Below are positions 50,281 to 57,589 of a DNA stretch of 64,000 nt, piece by piece (position 1 is the first letter of the stretch; each line of letters starts with the position of its first letter). A model generated the notes under the pieces. That model was not told the DNA's origin, did no database searches, and worked only from the letters and a program-made list of their open reading frames with translations. Both the position numbers and the translations under genes were made by a program. Source of the DNA: Streptomyces sp. NBC_00539 (GTDB taxonomy: Bacteria > Actinomycetota > Actinomycetes > Streptomycetales > Streptomycetaceae); NCBI RefSeq assembly GCF_036346105.1, contig NZ_CP107811.1:3538501-3602500 (forward strand). The letters run 5' to 3'.

Positions 50281-50334
50281 GTGTATTGTGGGCCGTCAGA
50301 AGTACCCAACGTCAACGAAAGACGAGGTCGCGCG

Positions 50335-50469
50335 GTGAAGAAGCTGCTCCTGGTCGCACTGGCCGCCATCGGCGGTCTCCTCGTGTACCGCCAGATCCAG
50401 GCGGACCGCGCCGAGCAGGACCTGTGGACGGAGGCAACCGACTCCGTGCCTTCTGGTTCCGGCGTGTGA
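50335..50469 (+). CDS. DLW-39 family small membrane protein
   Basis: 44 residues: a short N-terminal helix (MKKLLLVALAAIGGLLVYRQ) and a charged C-terminus containing the family mark AEQDLWTEATD. DLW-39 proteins are conserved small actinobacterial proteins of about this length, encoded in the gyrA-tRNA region; function unknown. GTG start, with GACGAGG upstream. Confidence 0.88.
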   Translation: MKKLLLVALAAIGGLLVYRQIQADRAEQDLWTEATDSVPSGSGV

Positions 50470-50580
50470 GACCCACTGTTTCCCACAAGGCCCCGGCTGC
50501 CGCTGCTGCCGGGGCTTTGTGCTGTTCTGTGGCGAAAGATTGCGGTACGCAAAGTTCGGGCTTGCGGGAGTGAATCCGGG

Positions 50581-51900
50581 GTGTGGGTGCGCGTGAGGGG
50601 CGGGGTACGGAGAACGGCGGGGGCCGGGGCGGCTGTCGTGGGGCTCGCCGTGTGGACGGCGGGGGCCGCGTTCGCGGCCGGACCCGCGCCCGGGCCGCTG
50701 CCCGAGTACCGCCTGGCCGAGGGAGCCCGCACGGTCCAGGGCAAGCCCTCCAGCGCCGACGCACCGCCGCTGGAGCCGGACACGGTCTACGAGGACACCG
50801 TCTCCCCCGGTGAACGGTTCTACCGGCTCGCCCTCGACGACACCTCCGACTTCTACGTCTCGGCAGTGGTCCGGCCCGGCAAGGGCTCCAAGGTGGGCTA
50901 CAGCGACGGCATCGAGGTCGAGATCATGACCAAGGAGGGGCGGCGCTGCCCCAACCCGGGCCGGGCGGACTTCGGTTACGACCCCGTCCCGACCGGTGCG
51001 GCGGCCGTACGGCGGGTCCGGGAGGACGCCGAGTGCCAGGCGGGCGGCATCTACTACGCCAAGGTGACGCGGACCGCGGCCAAGGACTCAGCCGGGGGAG
51101 CGTGGCCGGTGGAGCTCCTGGTCCGGCGCGAGCCCGGCCTGGGCGGCCCGGTGCCCACCGTCGCACCCAGCGTGTGGCCCTCGGCCTCGCCGACGCTGCC
51201 GGGTACGGAACCGGTGGGGCGTACCGGCGGGACCGGCTTCAACGACGCCCGCGCCCTGGGGAGCGGGGTGTGGCGTGACGACCTGCGGCCCGGGCAGACC
51301 CGTTTCTACCGCGTCCCGCTGGACTGGGGACAGCAGTTGGGGGTCGGTGCGGAGATCGCGGCCGCCGAGATGACCAAGCCGTACGGATCCGCCGCCGGCG
51401 GGCTCACCGTGTCGCTGTACAGCCCCTTCCGGGGGCTGGTCGGCTCCGAGGACACCTCCTACGACGGCAAGCAGGCGGCCGTCACCCTGCCGAAGACCGC
51501 CCCGGTGGCGTACGAGAACCGCTACGCGAACGAGGCCGGGGTGCGCGGGGCGGGGGTGGCCGGCTGGTACTACCTCGCGGTGACGCTGGGCGGGAAGGTC
51601 GCGGAGTTCACGCGGGACGCCACGCCGGTTCCGCTGACGCTGCGGATGGAGGTCATCGGCGCCCCGGCCAAGGCGCCCGCGTACCGGGAGAGCCTGGGCG
51701 CGGCCGGGTTCGGGGTCGGTCCCGCCGACCGGACGGCCGCGAAGGAGGGCCTCACCGGACCGGAGGCGGCCGCGGCCGAGAGCGACCGCTCGGTGATGCG
51801 GGTGGTGGCCGGCGCGGGCTTCGGCACCGGGGCGGTGCTGCTGCTCGGACTCGGGGCCTGGTTCCTGCTGGCCCGGCGGAACGCCGGCCCCGGACATTAG
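50581..51900 (+). CDS. secreted or membrane-anchored protein, unknown function
   Basis: 439 residues: signal peptide (RVRGGVRRTAGAGAAVVGLAVWTAGAAFAAG, cleavage probably after AFA), an exported region with two repeated beta-rich parts, each with a GERFYRL/GQTRFYRVPLD motif (about residues 80 and 240) like the pre-peptidase or sugar-binding beta-sandwich, a Pro-rich linker, and a C-terminal helix (VLLLLGLGAWFLLARR-like) with a basic end. Likely anchored outside the cell. Its last bases overlap the end of the convergent kinase gene. The GTG at 50581 is one of several close starts. No named domain assigned. Confidence 0.78.
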   Translation: MWVRVRGGVRRTAGAGAAVVGLAVWTAGAAFAAGPAPGPLPEYRLAEGARTVQGKPSSADAPPLEPDTVYEDTVSPGERFYRLALDDTSDFYVSAVVRPGKGSKVGYSDGIEVEIMTKEGRRCPNPGRADFGYDPVPTGAAAVRRVREDAECQAGGIYYAKVTRTAAKDSAGGAWPVELLVRREPGLGGPVPTVAPSVWPSASPTLPGTEPVGRTGGTGFNDARALGSGVWRDDLRPGQTRFYRVPLDWGQQLGVGAEIAAAEMTKPYGSAAGGLTVSLYSPFRGLVGSEDTSYDGKQAAVTLPKTAPVAYENRYANEAGVRGAGVAGWYYLAVTLGGKVAEFTRDATPVPLTLRMEVIGAPAKAPAYRESLGAAGFGVGPADRTAAKEGLTGPEAAAAESDRSVMRVVAGAGFGTGAVLLLGLGAWFLLARRNAGPGH

Positions 51901-53117
51901 ATCCGGGTCAGCGCCCAGGTGCCGAGCGCGAAGCAGAGCAGGGCGGCGGTGAGGACGGCGGCCGTGACCCGGCGCGGGGGCGGGGCGATCCCGGAGCGCA
52001 CCCAGGGCGGCTGCGGGGGCGCGGCCGGCGGGGCGAGGTGGAAGCTCCCGGTCTCGGAGGGGCCGTAGCCCGTCGGCGGGCCGTACGAGGGGTGCGGTGC
52101 GGGCGGCGCCGGGACGGCGGGCGGGGTGGCCCCGGGCGGCTGAACAGGCGGCTGAACGGGCGAGGGCGTGAGCCCGGCCGGCGGGGACGGGGTTTCTTCG
52201 GGGGCGACGGCGACTCCGGACGCCGGGACTTGGGGACCTTGGGGACCTTGGGGACCGAAACCGTCGGGGAGCGGCCCGAGTTGGTCGAACACTTCCACGG
52301 GCTCTTCGTCCGCCGGGGGCGGCGGCAGCAGCTCGACGGCCTCGGCAAGGGCCTTGCGTGCCCCCGTGGCGGTCCGGAACCGTTTTTCGGGGTTCGGGTG
52401 CAGCAGACCCGCGATGACGTCCCACAGGGGCCCGGGGACGCCCTCGGGTGCCCCGGGTGTCCCCTGGGTCAGGAAGTGCTGCACCAGCACCTGGGAGTCG
52501 GGCTTGCTCCCCCGAAGGAGGTACAGCGCGACCAGGCCGACGGCGAACAGGTCGGCGGGGAAGTCGGGCTCGGCGCCCAGCATTTGCTCGGGGGCGAAGT
52601 ACCCCGGCGTGCCGACCACGACGTGGGTGTCGGTGAGCCGGGGCTCACCCTTGCGCATGGAGATCCCGAAATCGGACAGCCGCAGGTGCGGCCGTCCCGT
52701 CCCCGTCGCCTCCATCAGGATGTTGGCCGGTTTGATGTCGCGGTGGACGACGCCCTCCGCGTGCACCGCCGCCAGCCCCGTGAGGAGCTGGTCGAGCAGC
52801 GTGCACACGAAGCGGGGCGGCAGCGGTCCGTAGTCCGCGATCACATGGGCGAGGGAGCCGCCGCCGACCAGGTCCATGGTGAACAGGACCTTGTCGTCGT
52901 CGGCCGCCCAGCTGGCCGGGGCCAGCACGTGCGGGTGGTCGATCCGCAGGGCCTGCTCGCGCACGAAGCGCAGCAGGGTGTGGGCGTCGCCCTGGAGGAG
53001 GACCTTCGCGGCGACGTACCGGCGACGGCGGTGGTCCCAGGCCCGCCACACCGCGCCCGCGCCGCCCCGTCCGATCGGGTCGACCAGCTCGTACCGGCCG
53101 GCGAAGACCTCACCCAT
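51897..53117 (-). CDS. Ser/Thr protein kinase, tail-anchored
   Basis: 406 residues. Active Hanks-type kinase: IGRGGAGAVW (P-loop), AAKVLL (VAIK Lys), VVHRDIKPANIL (about residue 126), LSDFGIS (about 150) and GTPGYFAPEQM. A Pro-rich linker (~285-380) leads to a single C-terminal membrane helix (VLTAALLCFALGTWALTRI) that ends the protein, so nothing is exposed outside and there are no PASTA domains. The 3' end overlaps that of the secreted protein gene by 3 bases. The HTH gene lies just upstream on the same strand. Substrate unknown. Confidence 0.9.
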   Translation of the reverse strand: MGEVFAGRYELVDPIGRGGAGAVWRAWDHRRRRYVAAKVLLQGDAHTLLRFVREQALRIDHPHVLAPASWAADDDKVLFTMDLVGGGSLAHVIADYGPLPPRFVCTLLDQLLTGLAAVHAEGVVHRDIKPANILMEATGTGRPHLRLSDFGISMRKGEPRLTDTHVVVGTPGYFAPEQMLGAEPDFPADLFAVGLVALYLLRGSKPDSQVLVQHFLTQGTPGAPEGVPGPLWDVIAGLLHPNPEKRFRTATGARKALAEAVELLPPPPADEEPVEVFDQLGPLPDGFGPQGPQGPQVPASGVAVAPEETPSPPAGLTPSPVQPPVQPPGATPPAVPAPPAPHPSYGPPTGYGPSETGSFHLAPPAAPPQPPWVRSGIAPPPRRVTAAVLTAALLCFALGTWALTRI

Positions 53118-53150
53118 CGCTGTGCCCGTCCCCCGTCGTCGCTCGTGCGG

Positions 53151-53699
53151 TCAGTTCTGGTGGGCCTCGTAGTGGGCGACCGCGTCGGAGGTGCGCCCGG
53201 CTCCGTACACCCTCAGGAACTCGGCGAGTTCCGGATGGCTGGCGGCGAGCGTGTCCGCCGCGTCGATGATGTCGCCCGCGGCGGAGACCGAGCGCAGCAG
53301 GGACTGGATCTCGCGCACGACCCGCTTGACCGTGGGTGCGCCCGAACCTGTGGTCGTCTGACCGCTGTTGATGAGGACGGAGCCGCCCTGGGTCCGCTTG
53401 ATCTCGTCCATGCGGTCGGTGGCCTCGGCCGCGCTGACGCTGCCGTCGGCGACCTGGCCGGCGAGGTCCTGGAGCGCCTGGACCCGCTGGACCACGGCCG
53501 GGTTGCCGATCTTGGCGCGCTGGCCGCTCATCAGCTGGGACAGCATCGGGGCCGACAGTCCGAGGACGGCAGCGAGGCGGGCCTGGTTCAGCCCGAGGTC
53601 GTCTATGAGCCGGCGGAAGAGCGCTCCCAGCGGCTCGCCGTACCAACTGCGCTGGAGCTCCCTGGCTCTGGCCGTGGCCTCTTGCTGTACTGCGTCCAC
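53151..53699 (-). CDS. XRE-like helix-turn-helix regulator
   Basis: 182 residues from GTG 53699 (AGGGGAG upstream). Helix-turn-helix: LIDDLGLNQARLAAVLGLSAPMLSQLMSGQRAKIGNPAVVQR (in parts, about residues 28-70). The C-terminal part is helical with a GSGAPTVKRVVREIQSLLRSVSAAGDIIDAAD segment. Upstream of and on the same strand as the membrane kinase gene (33-base gap), so they are probably an operon; the kinase could modulate it. DNA target unknown. Confidence 0.82.
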   Translation of the reverse strand: MDAVQQEATARARELQRSWYGEPLGALFRRLIDDLGLNQARLAAVLGLSAPMLSQLMSGQRAKIGNPAVVQRVQALQDLAGQVADGSVSAAEATDRMDEIKRTQGGSVLINSGQTTTGSGAPTVKRVVREIQSLLRSVSAAGDIIDAADTLAASHPELAEFLRVYGAGRTSDAVAHYEAHQN

Positions 53700-53778
53700 G
53701 CTGACAACTCCCCTTCGCTGGTGCGAACCTCGCGAGCATCTTACGGAGAGTGGTCGCGGGGCGGGAGTCCCTATCATT

Positions 53779-53809
53779 TTGCGGGATGAGGGGGTACACC
53801 CGGTACTCT
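53779..53809 (+). promoter_or_regulatory. candidate tRNA-Ala promoter
   Basis: TTGCGG (53779-53784) and TACTCT (53804-53809), 19-base spacer, about 50 bases before the tRNA. Confidence 0.4.
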
Positions 53810-53859
53810 GTTCTGCGGAACGACCACTCCTTCACCGGGGGACGGGCGTATCCGTTTTC

Positions 53860-53932
53860 GGGGCCTTAGCTCAGTTGGTAGAGCGCTGCCTTTGCAAGGC
53901 AGATGTCAGGAGTTCGAATCTCCTAGGCTCCA
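53860..53932 (+). tRNA. tRNA-Ala (UGC)
   Basis: 73 bases with complete cloverleaf: acceptor GGGGCCT/AGGCTCC (one G.U), D-arm AGCTCAGTTGGTAGAGC, anticodon loop TTTGCAA with TGC at 53893-53895, T-arm AGGAGTTCGAATCTCCT, discriminator A. CCA is not encoded. Confidence 0.98.
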
Positions 53933-53938
53933 CTCTTG

Positions 53939-53982
53939 AAAGACCCCCTTGACCTGCGGAAACGCCGGTCAAGGGGGTCTTT
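53939..53982. terminator. tRNA-Ala terminator
   Basis: Perfect 16-bp arms (53939-53954, 53967-53982), 12-base loop, ending in a short T-run. Confidence 0.9.
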
Positions 53983-54045
53983 TGTCTGTTCGGCCGGGGA
54001 CCGCCTGTCCGGCCACGGACCGGGAGGGCCGGCGGCCGGTCCGAT

Positions 54046-54059
54046 GTTTCACGTGAAAC
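54046..54059. other. parS centromere site 8
   Basis: Exact GTTTCACGTGAAAC between the tRNA-Ala terminator and the LysM gene; the only parS on the dnaN side of oriC in this window. Confidence 0.95.
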
Positions 54060-54167
54060 ACCGTCGCCCGGACGGGTCAGCCACGGGGCCGCGTCCGGGA
54101 TGGTGGTCGAGAGTGGGGTGAGGCACTGTGGCCAGGGGGGCGACATCACGCCGGAGGCGCACACACC

Positions 54168-54605
54168 ATGGGAATCTTCGACTTCCTGAAGTCCGACAAG
54201 AAGAGGCAGGAAGAGGCCGCCGAGAAGGCGAAGGAGCAGGCCGAGCAGCAGGCCCCGGCCAGGGCGGCAGGGCCCAACGACATGGGCGGGAAGTACACCG
54301 ACGCCACCTCGGCCACCAGGGCGGCCGCCGCCCCGGCCCCGCCCAAGCCGGTACCCGGGCACGTGCAGCACAAGACGCCGACCCCGGCCTCCGCCGCGCA
54401 CAAGGCGGTGCCGGCGGCGCCGAAGCCGCCGTCCGAGGCGCAGCGCACCTACATCGTCCGGACAGGTGACTCGCTCTCCGCGATCGCCCGTCGCGAGCTG
54501 GGCAACGAGGGGCGGTGGCGCGAGCTGTACGCCATGAACAAGTCCGTCGTCGGTCCCAACCCCGACATGATCCGGCCGGGCATGGTGCTCATGCTCCCGA
54601 GCTGA
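54168..54605 (+). CDS. LysM-domain protein
   Basis: 145 residues. N-terminus MGIFDFLKSDKKRQEEAAEKAKEQAEQQ is a charged coiled-coil-like helix without signal peptide, then an Ala/Pro linker, then one LysM domain (TYIVRTGDSLSAIARRELGNEGRWRELYAMNK... IRPGMVLMLPS, ~93-144). LysM binds peptidoglycan, yet no export signal is visible; such proteins in Streptomyces may stay cytoplasmic or leave by another route. Followed by a very long hairpin. Confidence 0.85.
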   Translation: MGIFDFLKSDKKRQEEAAEKAKEQAEQQAPARAAGPNDMGGKYTDATSATRAAAAPAPPKPVPGHVQHKTPTPASAAHKAVPAAPKPPSEAQRTYIVRTGDSLSAIARRELGNEGRWRELYAMNKSVVGPNPDMIRPGMVLMLPS

Positions 54606-54619
54606 GGCCGACGGGCGAG

Positions 54620-54672
54620 GGCGCGGTGAAGGGGCCCGGATCCGCCAGGGATCCGGGCCCCTTCACCGCGCC
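54620..54672. terminator. 24-bp perfect hairpin between LysM and DUF5324 genes
   Basis: Arms 54620-54643 and 54649-54672 are perfect complements over 24 bp with a 5-base loop; it contains two GGATCC and two GGGCCC sites. Bidirectional terminator between convergent genes. Confidence 0.88.
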
Positions 54673-54684
54673 TCGCGCGCCCGT

Positions 54685-54733
54685 CGACTACTGCTGCGTG
54701 CCGACTACTGCTGCTCGCGCCGACTACTGCTGC
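54685..54733. repeat. three copies of a 13-bp repeat spanning a stop codon
   Basis: CGACTACTGCTGC occurs at 54685-54697, 54702-54714 and 54721-54733 (periods 17 and 19). On the minus strand each gives GCAGCAGTAG, the Gln-Gln-stop end of the DUF5324 gene; the real stop is in the rightmost copy. Confidence 0.88.
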
Positions 54734-55413
54734 GCGTCGCCGTTCGGGTTCGCCTCGTTCTCCTTGGCCGCCAGCTCGTCGTCGAAGGTGGCCGGCTCGG
54801 CGTCGCGCCCCGACGTCTCCGTGGCCGCCGGCGGTTCCACGAGCCAGTCCGGGTTGGACTGCTGGTCCCACCACTTCCATGCGGCGAAGGCCGCGCCCGC
54901 CACGACACCGGCGATCGCGAGCCCCTTGAGCAGCCGGCCCGCGCGCGCCCGCCGCTCGTGCTTGCGCACGAGCCGCTGCACTTCCTTGGCCGTCACCTGG
55001 CCGCGCAGCGCCGCGAGCGCCGCGGAGGACCGCGACGCCGCCTCTTCCGCCATGGGCTGGGCAGCCGCGAGCGCGCTTTCGATCCGGGGCTGGGTGTAGT
55101 CGGCGGCCTGGCGCGCCACCCGGCGCGTCTGGTGCACCGCGGTCGTGGCGGCGCGGTCGACGTTCGGGGGTACGTGGGCCCGCGCGGCCCGGAGGCGCGG
55201 GTGCAGATGGCTGTCGTAGGTCGTACGGGCCTGCCGGGCGGCCTCTCCGGCCGCGTACGAGACCTTCGGCGCCAGCCGCTCGTTCGCCTCGTGCGCGTAG
55301 TGCACAGCCGCGTCCTTGGCGGTTCCTGCGTACGGCGCCACCACTTCCGCTGCGTGCCGCATGCTCTCCCTGGCGTTCTCGGCTGCCAGGCGCACGCTGT
55401 CCTTGCGGGTCAC
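54724..55413 (-). CDS. DUF5324 family protein
   Basis: 229 residues from GTG 55413 (GAGGAGGAGG upstream). Long Ala/Arg/His-rich helical region (TRKDSVRLAAENARESMRHAAEVVAPYAG...) resembling apolipoprotein/LEA-like helices, a basic KHERRARAGRLLKG stretch, one membrane helix (GLAIAGVVAGAAFAAWKWW) and an acidic tail ending GDAQQ. Conserved in Streptomyces, function unknown. The stop lies within a triplicated short repeat. Confidence 0.8.
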   Translation of the reverse strand: MTRKDSVRLAAENARESMRHAAEVVAPYAGTAKDAAVHYAHEANERLAPKVSYAAGEAARQARTTYDSHLHPRLRAARAHVPPNVDRAATTAVHQTRRVARQAADYTQPRIESALAAAQPMAEEAASRSSAALAALRGQVTAKEVQRLVRKHERRARAGRLLKGLAIAGVVAGAAFAAWKWWDQQSNPDWLVEPPAATETSGRDAEPATFDDELAAKENEANPNGDAQQ

Positions 55414-55590
55414 GGGATCCTCCTCCTCGGTGGCGGACACAGTTCACCTTTCCACCCTTTGTCGGATCATGCCTGTCCCCACGCCAACAGGCATGTGAGA
55501 CAGGGCATTCGGGTGGAGGGTTTCCGTGGGCCGGCCCGCATCGTGGGAGGATCGGGAACCGACAGTGAGCACTAGGGAAGGCAGATCCCG

Positions 55591-56118
55591 TTGGCCGAGA
55601 AGCTCTACGCCACGCTGAAGACGAACCACGGCGACATCGAGATCGAGCTGCTGGCGAACTTCGCCCCCAAAACGGTACGGAACTTCGTGGAGCTGGCCAC
55701 CGGCGCGCGCGAATGGACCAGGCCGACGGACGGTCAGAAGACCACGGACCCGCTGTACGACGGCACGGTCTTCCACCGCATCATCAGCGGGTTCATGATC
55801 CAGGGCGGCGACCCGCTCGGCAACGGCACCGGCGGTCCCGGTTACCAGTTCGCCGACGAGTTCCACCCCGACCTGGCCTTCACCAAGCCGTACCTGGTCG
55901 CCATGGCCAACGCCGGACCGGGCACCAACGGCTCCCAGTTCTTCATCACCGTCGCACCCACCGCCTGGCTGACCCGCAAGCACACCATTTTCGGCGAGGT
56001 CACCGACAAGGCCAGCCAGAAGGTCGTGGACGAGATCGCCGCCCTGCCGACCAATCCGCGTACCGAGCGGCCGCAGGACGACGTGATCATCCGGACGGTG
56101 GTCGTCGAGAAGCGCTGA
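55591..56118 (+). CDS. ppiA: cyclophilin-type peptidyl-prolyl isomerase
   Basis: 175 residues with all cyclophilin marks: FAPKTVRNFVELA, VFHRIISGFMIQGGDP with the catalytic Arg, and MANAGPGTNGSQFFI. Cytoplasmic proline isomerase; short form without signal peptide. Start is TTG (55591) with GGGAAGG upstream; no ATG or GTG fits the family N-terminus. Same place as Rv0009 (ppiA) in mycobacteria, near rhomboid and crgA. Confidence 0.95.
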   Translation: MAEKLYATLKTNHGDIEIELLANFAPKTVRNFVELATGAREWTRPTDGQKTTDPLYDGTVFHRIISGFMIQGGDPLGNGTGGPGYQFADEFHPDLAFTKPYLVAMANAGPGTNGSQFFITVAPTAWLTRKHTIFGEVTDKASQKVVDEIAALPTNPRTERPQDDVIIRTVVVEKR

Positions 56119-56232
56119 TCCCCCGGCGCCGCACCGGGAACCTTCCCCGCCGCCCGTCCGTCCTCGATACGTACCTTGACCGGACCGGTGGGGCGGCGCC
56201 CGCGCCAGTCCCGCCGTCAACCGAGGGGACCG

Positions 56233-57114
56233 ATGGACACCGACCGTCTGCCGGGCTGCTACCGCCACCCGGACCGCGACACGGGGATCCGCTGTGTCCG
56301 CTGCGAGCGCCCGATCTGCCCCGAGTGCATGATCAGCGCCTCGGTCGGTTTCCAGTGCCCCGAATGCGTCCGCGAGGGCTCCGGTACGGGCCGTCGCCCC
56401 GCCGACAACGCACCGCGGACCCTGGCGGGCGGCGTCGTCGCCGCGGATCCCCACCTCGTCACCAAGATCCTCATCGGGATCAACATCGCGGTCTTCCTCG
56501 CGGCGCAGGCGGCGCCGGGCCTGCCCGTGCGGCTGGAGTTGCTCGGCCGCTACGTGGAGTACTACGGAGCGCCCCTGGAGGGGGTGTCCACCGGCCAGTA
56601 CTACCGGCTGCTCACGTCGGTGTTCCTGCACACCGAGTGGTGGCACGTGATCGGCAACATGATCGGCCTGTGGGTACTCGGCGGCCCGCTGGAAGCCGCC
56701 CTCGGCCGGGTCCGCTATCTCGCGGTGTACCTGCTGTCAGGTCTGGGCGGCAGCGCCCTCGTCTATCTGCTGACCGCGCCGAACACCGCGACCCTCGGTG
56801 CGTCGGGAGCCGTCTTCGGCCTGCTCGGCGCGACGGCCGTCCTCGCCCGCCGGATGCGGTACGAGATGCGGCCGGTGATCATCATGGTCGTTCTGATGCT
56901 GGCGCTGACCTTCGTACGGGTCGGCGACATCAGCGTGTCCTGGCAGGCACATGTGGGCGGTCTGGTCACCGGGGCACTGGTCACGCTGGGGCTGCTCCTG
57001 CCCGGCGCCGGCCGCAGGCGGATCCTCCTCCAGTGGGGGAGCTGCGCGGCGGTGTTCCTGTTGGCAGTCCTGCTGATCGCGGTCAGGACGGCCGGGCTGG
57101 CCGCACTCACCTGA
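56233..57114 (+). CDS. rhomboid intramembrane serine protease
   Basis: 293 residues. An N-terminal zinc-ribbon or B-box-like part (CYRHPDRDTGIRCVRCERPICPECM, then CPECV, residues ~8-55) precedes six membrane helices. Catalytic serine in TLGASGAVFGLLGA (GASG, about residue 192) and histidine in WQAHVGGLVTGAL (about 240); HTEWWHVIGNMIGLW and the following helix are typical. It cleaves membrane proteins inside the bilayer; substrates unknown. ATG 56233 with GAGGGG four bases upstream. Corresponds to mycobacterial Rv0110-like or Rv0009-Rv0011 neighbourhood genes. Confidence 0.9.
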   Translation: MDTDRLPGCYRHPDRDTGIRCVRCERPICPECMISASVGFQCPECVREGSGTGRRPADNAPRTLAGGVVAADPHLVTKILIGINIAVFLAAQAAPGLPVRLELLGRYVEYYGAPLEGVSTGQYYRLLTSVFLHTEWWHVIGNMIGLWVLGGPLEAALGRVRYLAVYLLSGLGGSALVYLLTAPNTATLGASGAVFGLLGATAVLARRMRYEMRPVIIMVVLMLALTFVRVGDISVSWQAHVGGLVTGALVTLGLLLPGAGRRRILLQWGSCAAVFLLAVLLIAVRTAGLAALT

Positions 57115-57138
57115 TCACACCGGCGTCAACTCTCCACA

Positions 57139-57196
57139 GAGTTATCCACAGATCTTCTGTCTTTTCCTCAGGTGTGGATGACGCTGTGGATAACTC
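57139..57196. promoter_or_regulatory. inverted pair of perfect DnaA boxes between rhomboid and crgA
   Basis: TTATCCACA (57142-57150) and its inverse TGTGGATAA (57185-57193), with a third TGTGGATGA (57173-57181). The pair lies in a 13-bp perfect inverted repeat (57139-57151 and 57184-57196). The location between convergent genes would also suit a weak terminator. Confidence 0.75.
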
Positions 57197-57243
57197 ATGG
57201 GGAGAGCTTCCGCCGGCGGTGGATTTCCGCTATGTCCGCCGGG

Positions 57244-57498
57244 CTACTTCCACTGCGTCGAGACGCCGAATCCCGCCGCGATGAAGCCGAAACCGACCAC
57301 GATGTTCCAATTGCCCAGGGATTCGATGGGCAGCTGGGTGTCGGTCACATAGAAGACGACGATCCAGGCGAGGCCGATCAGGAAGAACGCGAGCATGACC
57401 GGGGCCACCCAGCTGCGGTTCGTCAACCTGATCGCCTGCGGCTGCCGCGTCGGCGGCGGCGTGTAGTCGTCCTTCTTGCGGATACGTGACTTCGGCAC
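57244..57498 (-). CDS. crgA: cell division protein CrgA
   Basis: 84 residues. [19 protein letters not shown] basic N-terminus, then two membrane helices ([23 protein letters not shown] and [21 protein letters not shown]), the CrgA/UPF0233 layout. In Streptomyces CrgA restrains FtsZ ring formation before sporulation; in mycobacteria it links FtsZ, FtsI and other divisome proteins. Normal length. It is divergent from the DUF881 gene and convergent with rhomboid. Confidence 0.95.
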   Translation of the reverse strand: MPKSRIRKKDDYTPPPTRQPQAIRLTNRSWVAPVMLAFFLIGLAWIVVFYVTDTQLPIESLGNWNIVVGFGFIAAGFGVSTQWK

Positions 57499-57589
57499 GA
57501 GGGGCTCTCCTGTCGATGCGCTGGGGACCTTGCCTGCCCCGGGCGTCCGTTAGCGTAGTGGACCTGTGGCGTTGAAGGAGAAGGGTACG

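Noticed and set aside
49599-53932. tRNA genes as integration sites
   Set aside because: Neither tRNA has a duplicated 3' end downstream; each is followed at once by its own terminator and a conserved gene.
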